A stretch of 64,000 nt of DNA from Aquilaria yunnanensis (lineage: Eukaryota > Streptophyta > Magnoliopsida > Malvales > Thymelaeaceae): assembly GCA_039654915.1 (NCBI GenBank), contig CM077597.1, positions 61,656,001 to 61,720,000 of the forward strand, in the 5' to 3' direction. The number at the start of each line of letters is the position of its first letter. The stretch's first letter is position 1. The translations under genes were made by a program, and so were the position numbers. Shown in pieces: positions 19,775 to 32,413 of the stretch. Below the pieces are notes generated by a model. That model worked only from the letters and a program-made list of their open reading frames with translations, was not told the DNA's origin and ran no database searches.

Positions 19775-22176
19775 ATGTCTTCTTCCCAAATTGAAGCTCA
19801 TCCCATTTTTTAGAGTTGGCTCCCTTTTAACTCTCATCCGAGTTGTGCCACTTTGGAGAAAGTGAAGAAGTGGTCGGCTAAATTTTTTCTCCCTTCCTAT
19901 GCTGTCACCAAGCTCCCAAGTCCTGGTATGCCTCGCTATGCTCCTTGGACAAACGAGATCACTGTCATCAGGGTACAGCTGAAGGTAGGACTTCGGTATC
20001 CCCCCGAAGACAGTTTGCTACTTTTGCCAATTTCATGGCATAGTTGTGAACCAACTTCCCCCGAACTCCTACTCTTATTTCAATCTCTTCTTTTGCATGT
20101 GTAGGGCCTTCAATATAGAGCCCCACTTCATCTTTTTCATGCAATATTATAAACTTCACCTCGTTTCGAAGGGTGGGTTCTACTTTTTGCTGCCTTGGGG
20201 ATCTGTGAGCAAAAAATTTACGTTCACCTTTGGAACAAAAGATAGCTAGCGAGGGTGGCAAAAGAAATTCTTCTTTTTTAAGGTGGATGAGCGGTGGAAA
20301 GACATGCCATCTAAGTGGGCTTCGGGTGTCTTCTCCATTGATGTTGTTGACTCGAGGAAGTTGTCAACCTTAGAGTTGGAGTCCCAGTTTAAGGAGTTTG
20401 ACAGCCATATTCAGGTTGTAGCAGATTGGGATCCTGAGGTCCCTCTGTATTCGCTCTGCTGTTTCCCCATCAGATGGAGTTTCATGACCGAAGAGGTCCT
20501 TGGAGAGCATGGTGTAATCAAGGAACGTGTCACTGACGAAGGCATGCCAAAGCCCTTACCTGATGGGAAGAAAGCATAATTGGTCATGCTCCCTCGGGGC
20601 GAACTTACGTACTTGGCACTTAAAGAGAGTAAGTTCCTTTCCAATTTTTGTTGCTTATGCCTTTCTGTACTTACACTAATGTTCTTCTTTTTGTAGAGAT
20701 GGGTGATAAATCTACAGCAGAAGAAAAAGGTGCCAAAAAGGAAGAAGGGACCAGCAGGACCATCTCCGGGGTCGAAGTCGAAGAAAATCGAAGAGGACTC
20801 CTTTCCACCTCTACTCGAAGGTGAAGTGGGGGTGGTTGACCGAGCTCCTACACGAGTTGCCCTACCCTCAGAGCCGGCCATCTTCTCAACCCCGCTGAGT
20901 CCCAATCCGACTTTTGAGACAGTTGGAGGAATGTCGAAAGAAGAACAGAAAAGGGCTTCCTGCCAAGGTACTTGATGTTAGCAACTCCGATACGGATGAT
21001 GCGGAACTACCCCCAGGCTTGTACCTTAGTCAGTCATCTATAAGTTTGGTAATTTTTGGTATTTTAGACCTTGTAGAGGAATGGCTAAGGGATAACATTT
21101 TAATGGAACTTCGGTGTGATTTTGCAAACCCCGGCTCAATGGGTGGCTAAACACGATAGGAATAGGGCCCTTTGGGATACGAAAATCCTGAAGGACAGGG
21201 TCCCAAGGGAGCCCTTCTGGACCTTCATGGAGGACATGGATTTGTTCTTCGAGGATAGTCAGAAGATGGCTCCTTAGATGGCGAGGGGCATTATGACTAA
21301 TGCCACTTTCCAGTCTTTGACGGAGGAGTGTGCGAATGAGGAAGTCGTCGACATGAGGATGACCGAGCAAGCTGCCCAGGTAAACCCTTAGCCCTTTAGG
21401 TCTTAGAAAAAATTTGAGCTCTTGTTTCTTTTGACACACATTTGGAATCTTCCCCTTTGTAGCTTTTGGCATATGGAGGGTACTTTCGGTCGTAGGTAGC
21501 CAAACAATCTTCAATCCAAAGTCGTTCGGAGGAGAATTTGGTAAAGTCCAAAGAGCTGTTTGCTAGCTTGGTTGTCAAGTTTGGTGTGCTCAATAAAATT
21601 GCAAAGAAGGACCTGGCCAACCTTCGGGAAAAGGTGCTGAAGAGCTAAAACAAGCTTTTGGAAGACTTTTCTTCCAAAGTGTCAAACCTTGGCTCGAGGG
21701 TAGTGGCTCTAACTTTAGTGAATGAAGCCTTCCAAAAGGAGAAAGAGGAAGCCATTGCTGATCTGATGATTGCATTGGGGCTCATTCCTGAATTCATAGT
21801 TGAGATCAATCGGCTAAAGAAAGAGAAGAAGAAGAAGAAAAAGAAGCTTGAGAAGGAGGTGAAGGTGCTGAGAAAAGAGCTAGAGGACCTGAAAGCTGAG
21901 AAGGCCAAGTCAGATGAGGCAAATAAGTCCTCCTACCAAGATGGGTTTCGGCTTGCTCATCACCAGGTCCTTTCCAAGCATCCTAACATGGACCTCTCCT
22001 TCCTTCGTGTGCTTAACATTCCTGAAGGACCAACTTTGGAATGGTTGAGAGTAGAATATCTCAATCTTCCCATTCTTCCTCCGTCGGCTACTGAAGCTGG
22101 CACCAACGAAGATGACGCCGGAGGTGACTCCACCAAAAATGCTGAGGAGCCCGAAGATGGTCAGGACAACCAATAG
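19775..22176 (+). pseudogene. Antisense extra gene of Tat element 2, disabled
   Basis: Homologous along its length to 585-2933. The ATG at 19775 is followed by a stop after twelve codons. Recognisable blocks follow: KKWSAKFFLPSYAVTKLP (19853 on), QLPPNSYSYFNLFFCMC (20046 on), and KGGFYFLLPWGSVSKKFTF, which ends at a TAG. The first intron is still visible (donor AGAGTAAG near 20627, acceptor TTTTTGTAG near 20697). The C-terminal coiled coil (21658-22176) has a run of Lys codons and ends at a TAG in the homologous region. The copy has several stops and small frameshifts. Confidence 0.78.
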
Positions 22177-22379
22177 GCCTCTTTTTTTCTTTTTTTTTTT
22201 GTACTTTGTACTTTTGCAATGAAATGAAATTCTATCTTGCTTTGAAATTTTGGCTAAGTCCCTAATTGGTATGACTTCGGACATTATCTTTGTCCTTTGG
22301 CATTTAACCATCTTCGGCGATTAACCATCTTTAGCGATGAGTCGTGGCATCCTTTAAGGATTTACAACCTTAGTCTTTT

Positions 22380-22930
22380 TAAAGGTTTCACAACTATTTT
22401 TGGTCAACCTTCTTTGAAAGACTTGTCCTTCAAAAATAGTTAAGTACCTTTGGGACCAACCATGTTTGGTTTACCACCTTCGGTGAAACTTCATTTTTGA
22501 AAAATATTAAGTACATTTGGGACCAACCATGTTCGGTTGACCACCTTCGGTGAATCTTCATTTTTGAAAAATAGTTAAGTACCTTTGGGACCAACCATGT
22601 TTGGTTGACCACCTTCGGTGAATCTTCATTTTTGAAAAATAGTTAAGTGCCTTTGGCACCAACCATGTTCGGTCGATCACCCTCAGCAAAACTTGTACAA
22701 TTTCACTCATGCACTTTTGGAAATAACCATATTCGATTTGCTTCCCTCGGTAGCAACCATATTCAGTTGATAACCTTTTGTAAAATACTACTTATTCACC
22801 TTCCTAAACAACCACATTCAGTTTGCCTCCCTCGGTACCAACCATATTCAATCGGTAACATTTAGTGAAATATTGTACAATATTACTTATGCACCTTCAG
22901 AAGCAACCACACTTGGTTTGCCACCTTTGG
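22380..22930. repeat. Tandem-repeat spacer, Tat element 2
   Basis: A unit of about 67-68 bases is repeated roughly four times between 22420 and 22685: CTTCATTTTTGAAAAATAG, then TTTGGGACCAACCATG, then TGGTTGACCACCTTCGGTG. To the right, to about 22930, looser repeats of ACCATATTCGGTTG continue. It holds the same position as the spacer repeats in element 1 but is unrelated to them in sequence. The ORF across it is only repeat. Confidence 0.82.
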
Positions 22931-22964
22931 CGTCTTTTGTACAATTTTCTCTTGAAAATTTTTC

Positions 22965-25900
22965 TGAGTATAGAATTTTTTCAAAGAGTTTTGAATACCA
23001 TGTATTTTTCAATTCTCCACCTTTGGTGTCACCGAGCTTATAGACTCCTGGCCGAACTTCTTCGAGGACCAAATAAGGTCCACCCCAATTTGCCCGAAGT
23101 ACTCCATGAGATGGTCTTCGGGCTTCGAATTAAACCTTTTGGAGTATGAGGTCCCCTTTATTGATTCCTTTACACTTGACATGCAAGTTTGTAGCAATGG
23201 CCACTCTCTGCTGAAAAGATTTTCTTCTGAGCTTGGCCGTCTCTCTATGCTCACCAACCATATCTAACTTGGTTCTTAAACTGAGGTGGTTCCCCTTTTT
23301 GTCGAACACCTGTATTCTTACAGATGGTTGTACAATCTCAACAAGGATAATGGCCTCCATGTCAAGGATGAGAAAGAAGCGTCTCTCACTCGTGGCCCTT
23401 CTAAGAATTGTTTGGTAGCTCCACAGCATGCTCAAAAGCTCTCCTGGCCATTTTCCCCTTGCTTCCTTGAACCTCTTTTTCAGACCATCTTTTATCGTTC
23501 TATTAGACACTTCCACTTGTCCATTGCTCTGAGGATGGGCAACCAGGGTGAAGTGCAATTTTATGCCGAGGTTGGTTGTGAATTCCTGGAAACCTTTATC
23601 GGTAAATTGGGAACCATTATCAGCTACTATCACCCTCGGTACGCCAAATCTGCATATGATGTTCTTCTAGAAAAATATTTGTATCTCCTTTGCCGATATT
23701 GCTGCTAAAGGCTCTACCTCAATCCACTTGGTGAAATAATCTACTACAACCATGCAGAACTTCACTCCGCCTGGAGCTGTTGGAAGAGGCCCAATGAGGT
23801 TAATATCCCAAACAGTTAAGGGGCAAGGGTAGTTTGCCAATGTTATGACTTTCGAGGGTAGTCTCTGGATGGGAGCATGTCTTTGGCACTTGTCACCTTT
23901 CTGGACAAACTGCTTCGCATCCTTCCTTAAGGTAGGCCAGAAATACCCTTGGCAGAGTAGTACCCGGGCAAGGGCATCAGTCCCGATGTGAGAACTGCAG
24001 GCCCCCTCATGGACTTCTTTGAGGACCATCTCAACATCTTCTTCCCTGACACACCTCTGTAACAGACTTGCGTACCCTTGTCGGTACAACTCTTCTCGGA
24101 TCAGGAAGTATCTTCTTGAGCGTTTTCACACTCTAGCAGCTTCAAGAGGTTCTTTGGGAAGTTCCAAAGTCGTGAGGTATTTCTTGATAATATCTTTCCA
24201 CCCTATACCCGAGGTTGCTATACATAATTTTGCTGTGCTCAACTGGCAGAGCACTTCAGTGGACTTTTTTGATTTGGCCAAAGTATCCACCTCCATATTT
24301 TTTCGCCGAGGTACATTTTATATCCGTACCTTGTAGAATTCTTGGATAAGCCTTTTTGTGAGGTCGTGCTACTTTGCTAGGTTTGGGTATTTCGCAATGT
24401 AGTCCCCCGCCATTTATCAGACAACTAGTTGAAAATCGTTGTAGGCCTTCAGATTTCTCACACCAACTCTTTTTCCCAGTCATAAGCTTGCTATGAAGGC
24501 TTCATATTCGGTGACATTAATAGTGACATTGAAACCGAACTTGATGGAGTTTGAAGCTTCCATTCCTTCGGGCCCCCACAGAATTACTTCAGCTCCTTGA
24601 TGTTTTGAACCGGAGGCACCATCGACAAAGAGTGTCCACCCAGGTTCATCCCTACTGAGGTGCTCCAGGGTATCTTCAGTTTTTGGTACTTCGGTGATGA
24701 AATTTGCCAATGCTTGGGCCTTTATTGCTATTCTCAGCTCATAGGTGATGCCATATTCACCAAGCTCGATGCACCACTTTGATAATTTTCCAGAGTGGTC
24801 TACCTTCCTCATCAAATCCCTAAGAGGTAGGTTATTTTGAACAATGATAGGTTGTCCTTCGAAGTAAGGTCGTAGCCTTCTGCTTGCCAACACTAAAGCG
24901 TAGATGGCCTTTTACAGGAGGGGGTACCTAACTTCGGCACCGTGTAGGGACTTGCTTGCGTAGTATATTGTTTTCCTCCCTCTTCCCTTACAAGTACTGA
25001 GCTTACGGTCTTCTTGATAACAGTGAGGTAGAGGGTGAGAGGTTTTCCTTCCAGTGGCTCCCGAAGTGTCGGCAGGTGGGCCAAGTAGCTCTTGAGTTTG
25101 GCCCAGGCCTTTTGGCAGTCTTCATTCCAAGGATGTTGCTTGGATCCAATGTTACCTTCATTCTTTGCTTCTTTCTTGAGCACTTTGATGAATGGTCGAT
25201 ACCAATCCTCATATCTAGAGATGAATCTGCTAAGGGCCGTGATTCTCCCAGTATGCCTTTGTACATCCTTGGTTGTTGTAGGGGTTCAGAATCCTAGCAG
25301 GGCCTTGACCTTTTTAGGGTTGGCATCGATACCTCTTTTGACTACCACAAACCCGAGGAATTTTCCAGCTGTTACCCTTAGCACACATTTCTCGGCGTTA
25401 AGATAGATCCTGAATTTATGAAGTTGGTTGAATGTTTCTTCCAAGTTTATGATGTGACAGCTAGGCTGTTTGCTTTTGACTATCATATCGTCCATATATA
25501 CTTCCATATTTTTCCTAATTTGGGAGCTGAATACCTTGTTCATCAGCCTTTGATATGTTGCTCCCATTTTTTTAAGGCTGAAGGGCATTCTTACATAGCA
25601 GTACGTACCGACTTTGGTTATGAAGGTGGTTTTTTCCTCATCTTTAGGATTCATCCGAATTTGGTGATATCTGCTAAAGGTGTCTAGGAAGCTAAGCAGG
25701 CCGTATTTGACGGTGGAGTCTACCAATTGGTCTATTGGTGGCAGAGGGTAGGAGTCCTTCGGGCAGGCATCATTTATGTTTTGAAAGTTGATACATATTC
25801 AGAGTTTATCACTCCTTTCCTTGGTGGCAACAACAACGTTGCTAAGCCATTCAGCGTACTTGACCTCCCTTATTATGCCCGCCTCTGTTAATCATTGGAC

Positions 25901-28488
25901 TTTGGTTTTAACAAAGTTGTTCTTATGTGCCGATAGGCTACATTTTTTTCTGCTGAATAGGCTTCACCTCTGAACACACTTTAAGGCAATGTTGGATTAT
26001 ACCGAGGGTCCACCCCAGGCATATCATTCGGAGAGTAGGCAAACAGATCTTTGTTCTTTAAGAGGAGGGATACAACCTTTTCCTTGTCACCTTCAGCCAG
26101 TTTTTTCCCCACTCGGATACTTCAGCCCGGAACAAGCTCTACATCATCTGATTCTATTTTTTCAGAGTCACTTTTTTCTCCTCCTATTGCCTCTTCACCG
26201 ACCATGCTTCTTTCTCTCAAATTCTATGCATTAACTTTCATTGGGCTCTGTCTTGCCTTCACGAAGACTTTCCTTACTTCAGCTTGATCAATGAATATTT
26301 TTGCATCCCCTTCCTTTGTGCCGAAGGTGATTGTTAGGTACTTCACATCTGGGTGAATGTGAAGATTTCCTTGTGTCTGCCTTCCAAGGATGGCGTTGTA
26401 TGGAGAAGGGACATCTATGATGATGAACCTCGTCATTGTGGAGCCAAATAGCTCTTTCTTATTTTGAACCAAAGTTCCCCTTACCATCAAAGGTAGATCG
26501 ATCCACCCGAGTGTAGGGAGTTCAGAGGTACCTGCACTGAAGGTAGGGGAGGTAACGGGTTTAAGATCAATCTTGGAGATGCCCAAGTTTGGCAACAAGT
26601 GGATGAACAGAATGTCGGCATTGGAGCCATCATCGATGAGCACTCTTTTGACATCCCAACTCCCTATCCTTGCCATGATTAGGAGGGGGTCGTCATGAAG
26701 GAACTTCATGGTAGACCCATCTTTGCGAACAAGCTTGTTCGATGGGTTTCTGAACTCCATCGTCGAGATTTCCTAGACTTTCCTTTTCCTCTCCGTCGAG
26801 GGTATCCCAGTGGTAATTGTTTGGACCACTCCCGCCGGAGGTGGTTGATGCTTTTTAGGACTTTGGTTCTATTTTCAGTAGGAATCATAGTCCTCATCTT
26901 CTCCTTTCCTCTCTTCTTCCCATCTTCCTTTGGGGGATAGCATCTGTAGGTAGCGCCGAAGTTGCCCCTACTTGATTAAATATTTAATGTTCTTTCTTAG
27001 CTGGAAGCAGTTGTCGGTGTCGTGCCCGTGGTCTTGGTGGAACTAGTAGAACTTCTTCATGTTTTTTTTGGTATCTGAGGTCATGCCCTTCGAACGTTGG
27101 ATCGGGTTCCCTTGCCTTTCCATGGCCATTAGTACGTTCATTCTTGTGGTGTTCAAGGGAGTTAACGACATCGGTTTCTTCCCCTTTTGTTTCTGAGGTC
27201 TACCCCCACCCTCAGTTGGGCACTGAGGTTGGTGACTCTAACCCTCGGAGTGATTGTGATCAGATTTCAGCCCTCCCACCATAAGCTCTTCGGCCGTCAT
27301 ATGCTGTTCAGCCCTTCGGTAAAATTCTCCTAGGGTGTTAAGAGGATCCTTTGAGAACTCATAGAAGGGTTGTGAATCTCTCCGAAGTCCCCTGATCATG
27401 GTGAAGATGCGGATTTTGGGGTGGAAGTCAGGCATACTCAGGGTTTCTCGGTTGGACCTCTCGATATAGTCCTAAATGGTCTCCCCATTCTTTTGGGCTA
27501 TGTCAAACATTTGGATGGGCATCTTCACTGTCGGCCTACTTTCGATAAGCTGCGGGTGAATGTGGTGGATAACTCCTCGAAGCCCATTATGGTTCTAGGG
27601 GCCATGGAGTTATACCACGCAATTCCTGGCCCTAAAAGGGTAACTTCAAAGCACTTGTAGAGGGTGGCATCATCAGCACCGTCCAACACCATGTTGCGCC
27701 TATATTTTGTTAGGTGAGCTTGGGGGTCGCTATGCCCATCATATGTTTCCAAACGCGATACATGGAAGCCACTTGGCATAGGTGCCTCTACTACTACACG
27801 AATGAGGGGTGACTTTTCTCTAGTGAAGTTCTCTGACAGCCTTCACCAAATGGGCTTTCGGGAGATCTTCCTTTCCACCTTTTTCCAACCTCTCTAGGAT
27901 CTTGTTGATGAGGGTGGTAGTACTGCCTTCTTCTCGTTGCCTGGTGGTCACCGGCAACAGAGAGCAACGTCTCCTTTTTGGAGAGTAACTTCGTCAGCAG
28001 GGTGATTGGGACTTTCCATCTGGGGATGGACTTCGTCGACGCGAAGTTCTGGGCTCTTTTGACACTGTTTCTCCAGCACGACGTCCTCTGGGGGGTACGT
28101 CTTCCATTGAGGACTCATCATGAGAATTCGCACTTCCGTAGCTCCAGCGAGGTAACCTTGGGCTCCTTTCTTCACGGGTACTATAAGAAGGTGCCCTTCC
28201 TCTAGGAGGTGGTTGTGACCACCTTTAGTCCAGCTGTTGGGTCATCTTAACCACAATAGGGCGCTAAAAATCTCACAGAAAGCTCATCGTGACCGTCAGA
28301 GGACATTCATCCTTAGGCAATGAAGTCTCTACTGCAGGCTGTTTAGTAGCTGTTTGAGCTTCCGGCGCGGACTGAGACTTCATGAGTCCCTTGTCCTTAG
28401 AACTTTAGGTCTCAACAATGGCGACCTAAGAATGAGTTCCCACAGATGGTGCCAAATGATGCCTGGTGGCATCCTCATTGTATGACAT
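22965..28488 (-). pseudogene. gag-pol: Gag-pol of Tat element 2, disabled
   Basis: Collinear with the intact polyprotein of element 1. Reading leftward from 28488: gag core (27779-27238), protease and flanks (26760-26224, with the Asp-Asp-Gly-Ser motif), reverse transcriptase with Tyr-Met-Asp-Asp in place of Tyr-Val-Asp-Asp (25726-25286), RNase H regions (25183-24256), integrase zinc site (24089-23667) and core to the C-terminus (23633-22965). The first in-frame stop is a TAG about 20 codons after the LTR-encoded ATG. Many stops and frameshifts separate the blocks, so no functional protein is expected. Confidence 0.85.
28437..28454 (-). other. Primer-binding site of Tat element 2
   Basis: Minus strand TGGCACCATCTGTGGGAA, two bases inside the LTR. 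It differs from element 1 at two positions (GCGCC to GCACC and CGTC to CATC), both consistent with C-to-T decay. Confidence 0.75.
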
Positions 28489-29168
28489 GCTGGCCTGAAG
28501 TAGAGACTTCCAGTGTGAAGATGTCTGAAACATTTAGAAGAATAAGGGTTAGGAGCTCCCCGGAGTGTGTTTCCGGGGGAAGAGCCTCCGACGCCCAAGC
28601 CAGTATTTGAAGGTGGAAGTAAGGAGCAGAGAACAAAGAGGAAAGAGTGTCTTGTGTGTTCTTACCAAGGTCCCTCCCAAGTATTTATAGGACAGTGGAG
28701 GAAGGAGGCCGTTTGACACAACTAGTCCAGATCATTACACATGTCCGGTCAGATCGGATCGTACCTTCGTAGGTAGGTGTGTCCAGCTGGTCGTAGGCCA
28801 TTCTAGCCAGAGTGCAGGGGCGTTTGTGACGTCTATCTGTTAGAGGCTCCTTAACTATTTTTGTCGTATCTCCGTAAGACCCCTTCGGGCAGAGGCTTTC
28901 CACCGAGGGCTACTTGGGAAGGCCCTTCGGTGAAGTGGGTCACCTTCAGGAGACTTTTTGCTAGCAGAGGATGTAGGATCTACTTTTCTGAGGTCAGTAT
29001 CTTCGTAAATCCGACGGTGGCCGAAGGCACCTTTTTCTGAGGTTGGTCATGTTACCTTTCAGAGGGTGGTGTTTGAGTGTGCCCTGAGGTCAAGGCTAAG
29101 TTCTTACCGAGGGTGGTTTCATGACAACTGATCTAGAGATTTTGGAGTCCATAGCCCTTCAAATATCA
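28457..29168 (-). repeat. 5' LTR of Tat element 2 (712 bp)
   Basis: Plus-strand start TGATGCCTGGTGG, end AAATATCA. It pairs with 18306-19036. The gag ATG is at 28488, again 32 bases from the inner end. Confidence 0.88.
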
Positions 29169-29922
29169 TCTGTATCACCCTTTTAGATTGCCCAACCGTC
29201 TGAGGATGATAAACAATACTCAGGTGGATTTTGTTTCCTAGTGCTTTATGAAAAGCACTCCAAAACCAAGTTGTAAATCTTGGACCTCTATTAGATACAA
29301 TGGAGCCTGGCACTCCATGTAGTCTCACTATCTCCTGGACATACATCTGAGCTAACTTCTCCAAGGAGTGTAGGGGTTTGATAGGTAAGAAGTGGGCACA
29401 TTTGATTAGCCTATCCACAATGACCCAAATTGTATCATGCCTTAATCTGGTCATAGGCAACACAGTCAAAAGGTCCATGGTTATGTTGCCCCACTTTTTC
29501 ACTGGTATAGGTAGAGTCTGTAGGGTACCAGCTGACTTCTGGTGCTCTATCTTTACCTTATTGCATATGGCACATTCAGAGACATAAGTAACAATGTCTC
29601 TCCTCATATTTGGCCACTAAAAGTGAGTCTTTAAGCCTTTATACATTTTCTCACTTCCTAGATAGATGTTCAACTTGCTTGTGTGAGCTTCTTCAAGTAT
29701 TTCATCCTTGAGCTTTTCTCCTTTAGGCACATTGATTCAGCCCTTCTGAACAGCATATCTATCTCTGGTGCTCCACCACCATATCTTTGCACTACCTACC
29801 AGATTGTAGGTAGCCAGTGACACTCTCTTGGTGGAGCTTAGTGGCATTCTCTCAAACATTTTTCCAATGAGGTTTCACCACTACTCAGCTCTCTCAGGCC
29901 CAACTGGCCTCTGTATGGCTAC
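29169..29922 (-). pseudogene. Chromovirus 1: gag remnant joined to integrase N-terminal part (internally deleted)
   Basis: Reading leftward, 29922 to about 29745 resembles a gag block (FERMPLSSTKRVSLATYNLVG, then WWW). Without a frame change the sequence passes into the integrase zinc region (KLKDEILEEAHTSKL, CAICNKVK) and core (29607 to 29169). Protease, reverse transcriptase and RNase H are absent, so there was an internal deletion. The second zinc-site His is Tyr, the second catalytic Asp is Asn (SNRGPRF) and the catalytic Glu is Lys (GQSKRVIQ). The core breaks at the Tat 2 insertion and resumes at 18305. Confidence 0.72.
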
Positions 29923-29937
29923 ATGAAATGCATATAT

Positions 29938-32413
29938 ACAAGATGTTTGACAACTACTGCACAACACAATAAGTACCACCTTTAAAAATACCAAATGTGC
30001 TCCTAAAATCACCAAAATTTTCAGATCATAACTACACATATGGAAGTTCATGTACCAAAAATTTTAGACCAAAACTCAAGCCACAAATTTCAATTTCAAT
30101 GTGATCTTTCCGCTGAACCTGAAATGACAGAATTGAGGGGAGTAAGTTTCATTGAAAAACTTAGTAAGGGTGACACTTGGATTCAATAGGCAATGTGACC
30201 ATCATTAAAACCTGCATACAAAGATGATAGCCAAAGGCTATTGCCTCCTCGGTAGTAACTCCCTGCCAGAATATTGGCCGAGGAGTTTGACGTCACCCAA
30301 GAGAGGATCTTTTTACGAACCTCGGAAGGTGCAAAGTCAAACACTATGAGCTAGAGACTTCGGTTAGCTCGTCAGGAATTCCGAGGATAACACCGTCTCC
30401 ATCGAGGGGCCAAACTGACCATCTTCAGGTAAGAAAGCCATCTCTCTGAAGCAAGGAAGAATCTCCCCGAAGGCAGAAGCCCCGAAGAGGATCTTCCCGA
30501 ACAAGAAACACCTGAACGAGGGAATCCCCTAACTATGGGTGTGAGTCCCAAAGAAGGTGTTCATCAAGGGAGCTCCCAGAACTATGGGATAGATCCCGAA
30601 GGAGGTGCTCGCACCGAAGGACGGATAGAATCCGAAGAGGGTGCACGCACCGAAGGGCGACCTCGCCCAGGGGACCTCGGGAGTACGGTATGAGCATTTA
30701 AGGAGCCTGTGACATGTCGCCCACAAGCCCTACACGTCACATCTGAACGGCGAACTGACACGCCGCAGCCCCCCCAGTCCTGACACAACCTGTCCGGGTC
30801 CAGGGCTAAAGGAGGCTGCAAACGGCTGCCTGTCCCCTAGGTCCAAAAGTACAGATCAAATCTGACCGAACACGTGTCATGATCTGAACGGACCAGCTAC
30901 TCCTATAAATACTAGGAAATGGGACTGGGCAAAGGATGGGGCATTTTCCTCCCTCTGAGAAAACACAAAACAGGCAAGACACTTGATCCCTTAGTGTTCT
31001 TCCTCCACTTTCACTCAGAAAACTGACTTGGGCGTCGGAGGGTCCTCCCCGGAAAAGCAAACCGGGGACCTCCTAACCTCTTCTTTGAGCTTTTCAGGCA
31101 CACTCAGCTGGGAAACCAGAGCTCCAGGCGCTCGCCTCCTCAGGAAGTCTCTCCACCTGTCAACATGACAGCAAACGAAGATGCTTTGGGGCATCAAAAG
31201 ACACTAAAAAAAAAACAAAATGCATATATACAAGATATAGCAACTAAATGCAGCAGCCATTCACAATCAACAAACACATGAAATGCAGCAGCAACATAAA
31301 CCATAGATTAGTCCATAAAACACATAATAAACATAACCAAATCACTATAGCAGCCCTCCTCAAGCTAATGATTGGTCTTATGAGGATTTTAACACTAGTT
31401 AATACTAACTTTGGGCTCTAAAAACCCTCAATTTCACTGCCATATTTGTGCACTTCACACTAGGTCACAAAATTTTCAATAAGTGCACTTCACGCACTAA
31501 GCTTGGTTCATCAAGCTCATGGCTCTCTTCCAAGCTTAGCCCTAGCTCCATGGTAGTTTGAAAATATAGAAAATAACTCATGAGAACAAGACATCCCTTA
31601 CCAAAGTGGGTAGGCCAAAAATCATGCTTGATCCTTAAAGTCTCCAAGCAATAAGTCTACTTTGCTTCCAATTGGTTCCTTTTGCCTTCAATTTCAATCA
31701 ATTGCAAGTTTGAAGGTGTGTTGCCTTTGGAGGAAGTATGGTTGTGGTCTTCGGTTGGAGGAAGCAGAAAATGGGACAAAGATAAGTGAATTGTCCACTT
31801 AAATGGCCTTAAATGAGCTTAAGGGCACAAAACACACTTAAACAAGCTTAACCTTGCTTTATGTCATTTTCCTTCTCACTCATTATGGATTCTTTGTCTT
31901 AAACTTGTTGGTACACATGTGCCCAACCTTGTTGACCCATTTATCAAGCCTTGGCTACCTCCCCCATGGTGGGACAACTCCACAATCTCACACGTTGACT
32001 TAAGTCAAAAGCCAGAACACCTAAAGGTTTACACTAACACATTTAGGTCCTTAATGCCTTTAGTGTTTCCTTTGTCCAAATTTTTCTTCCATGAGCAATT
32101 TGGTCCTCCAATTGCACTTTCATACCATTCATATCCTTCACATAACTCTCCAAAGCTCTTTTGTGAAAGTTTTGCAATTAAGTACTCGAATTTCCAAAAC
32201 CTTACAAAAAAAGTTTGTAGCTTGCTAGACAAGCAATAAACCCTTAAGGCTTTTCTTGGGGGCCGAGATACCAACTTTGAGCACTTTTAAGAAGGTGTTC
32301 TTATACCTTTTATCCCTCATACTTCAATCACTATGAAGAGAATTACACAATATAACGGTTTTTTGACCATTATGCCACACTTGCAATTATGCCATTTTTG
32401 TGTGGTGGTAACA
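29938..32413 (-). repeat. Alpha-family LTR of chromovirus 2, left-truncated and split by a solo Tat LTR
   Basis: Alpha sequence occupies 29938-30224 and 31196-32413 and ends TGGTGGTAACA before a polypurine tract. Its left half is missing: the join at about 29922-29938 brings the gag relic of chromovirus 1 against mid-LTR sequence. No TSD is visible at that join. Confidence 0.72.
30225..31195 (+). repeat. Solo Tat-family LTR (971 bp) with TSD AAAGA
   Basis: It begins TGATAGCCAAAGGC and ends TTGGGGCATCA. AAAGA is repeated at 30220-30224 and 31196-31200. A TATAAATA box near 30903 lies in the same direction. It is opposite to the three Tat elements. The LTR-end ATG is kept at 31164, 32 bases from the terminus. 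Minus-strand ORFs at 30529-31197 are not supported as genes. Confidence 0.88.

Larger units (their letters stand above)
18306..29168 (-). mobile_element. Tat-lineage LTR retrotransposon, element 2 (complete structure, decayed)
   Basis: LTRs are at 18306-19036 and 28457-29168. The flanks TTTGT (18301-18305) and TCTGT (29169-29173) fit a TSD with one change. The contents mirror element 1: antisense gene relic, tandem-repeat spacer, gag-pol relic, primer-binding site. It split a chromovirus integrase gene whose halves flank it in the same orientation. By eye the two LTRs differ at roughly one base in ten, and many stops are present, so the insertion is old. Confidence 0.9.

Noticed and set aside
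22430..22612. Minus-strand ORF with a repeated TWLVPKVLNYF motif
   Set aside because: It is the 67-bp tandem repeat read in one frame; the repeat alone explains it.
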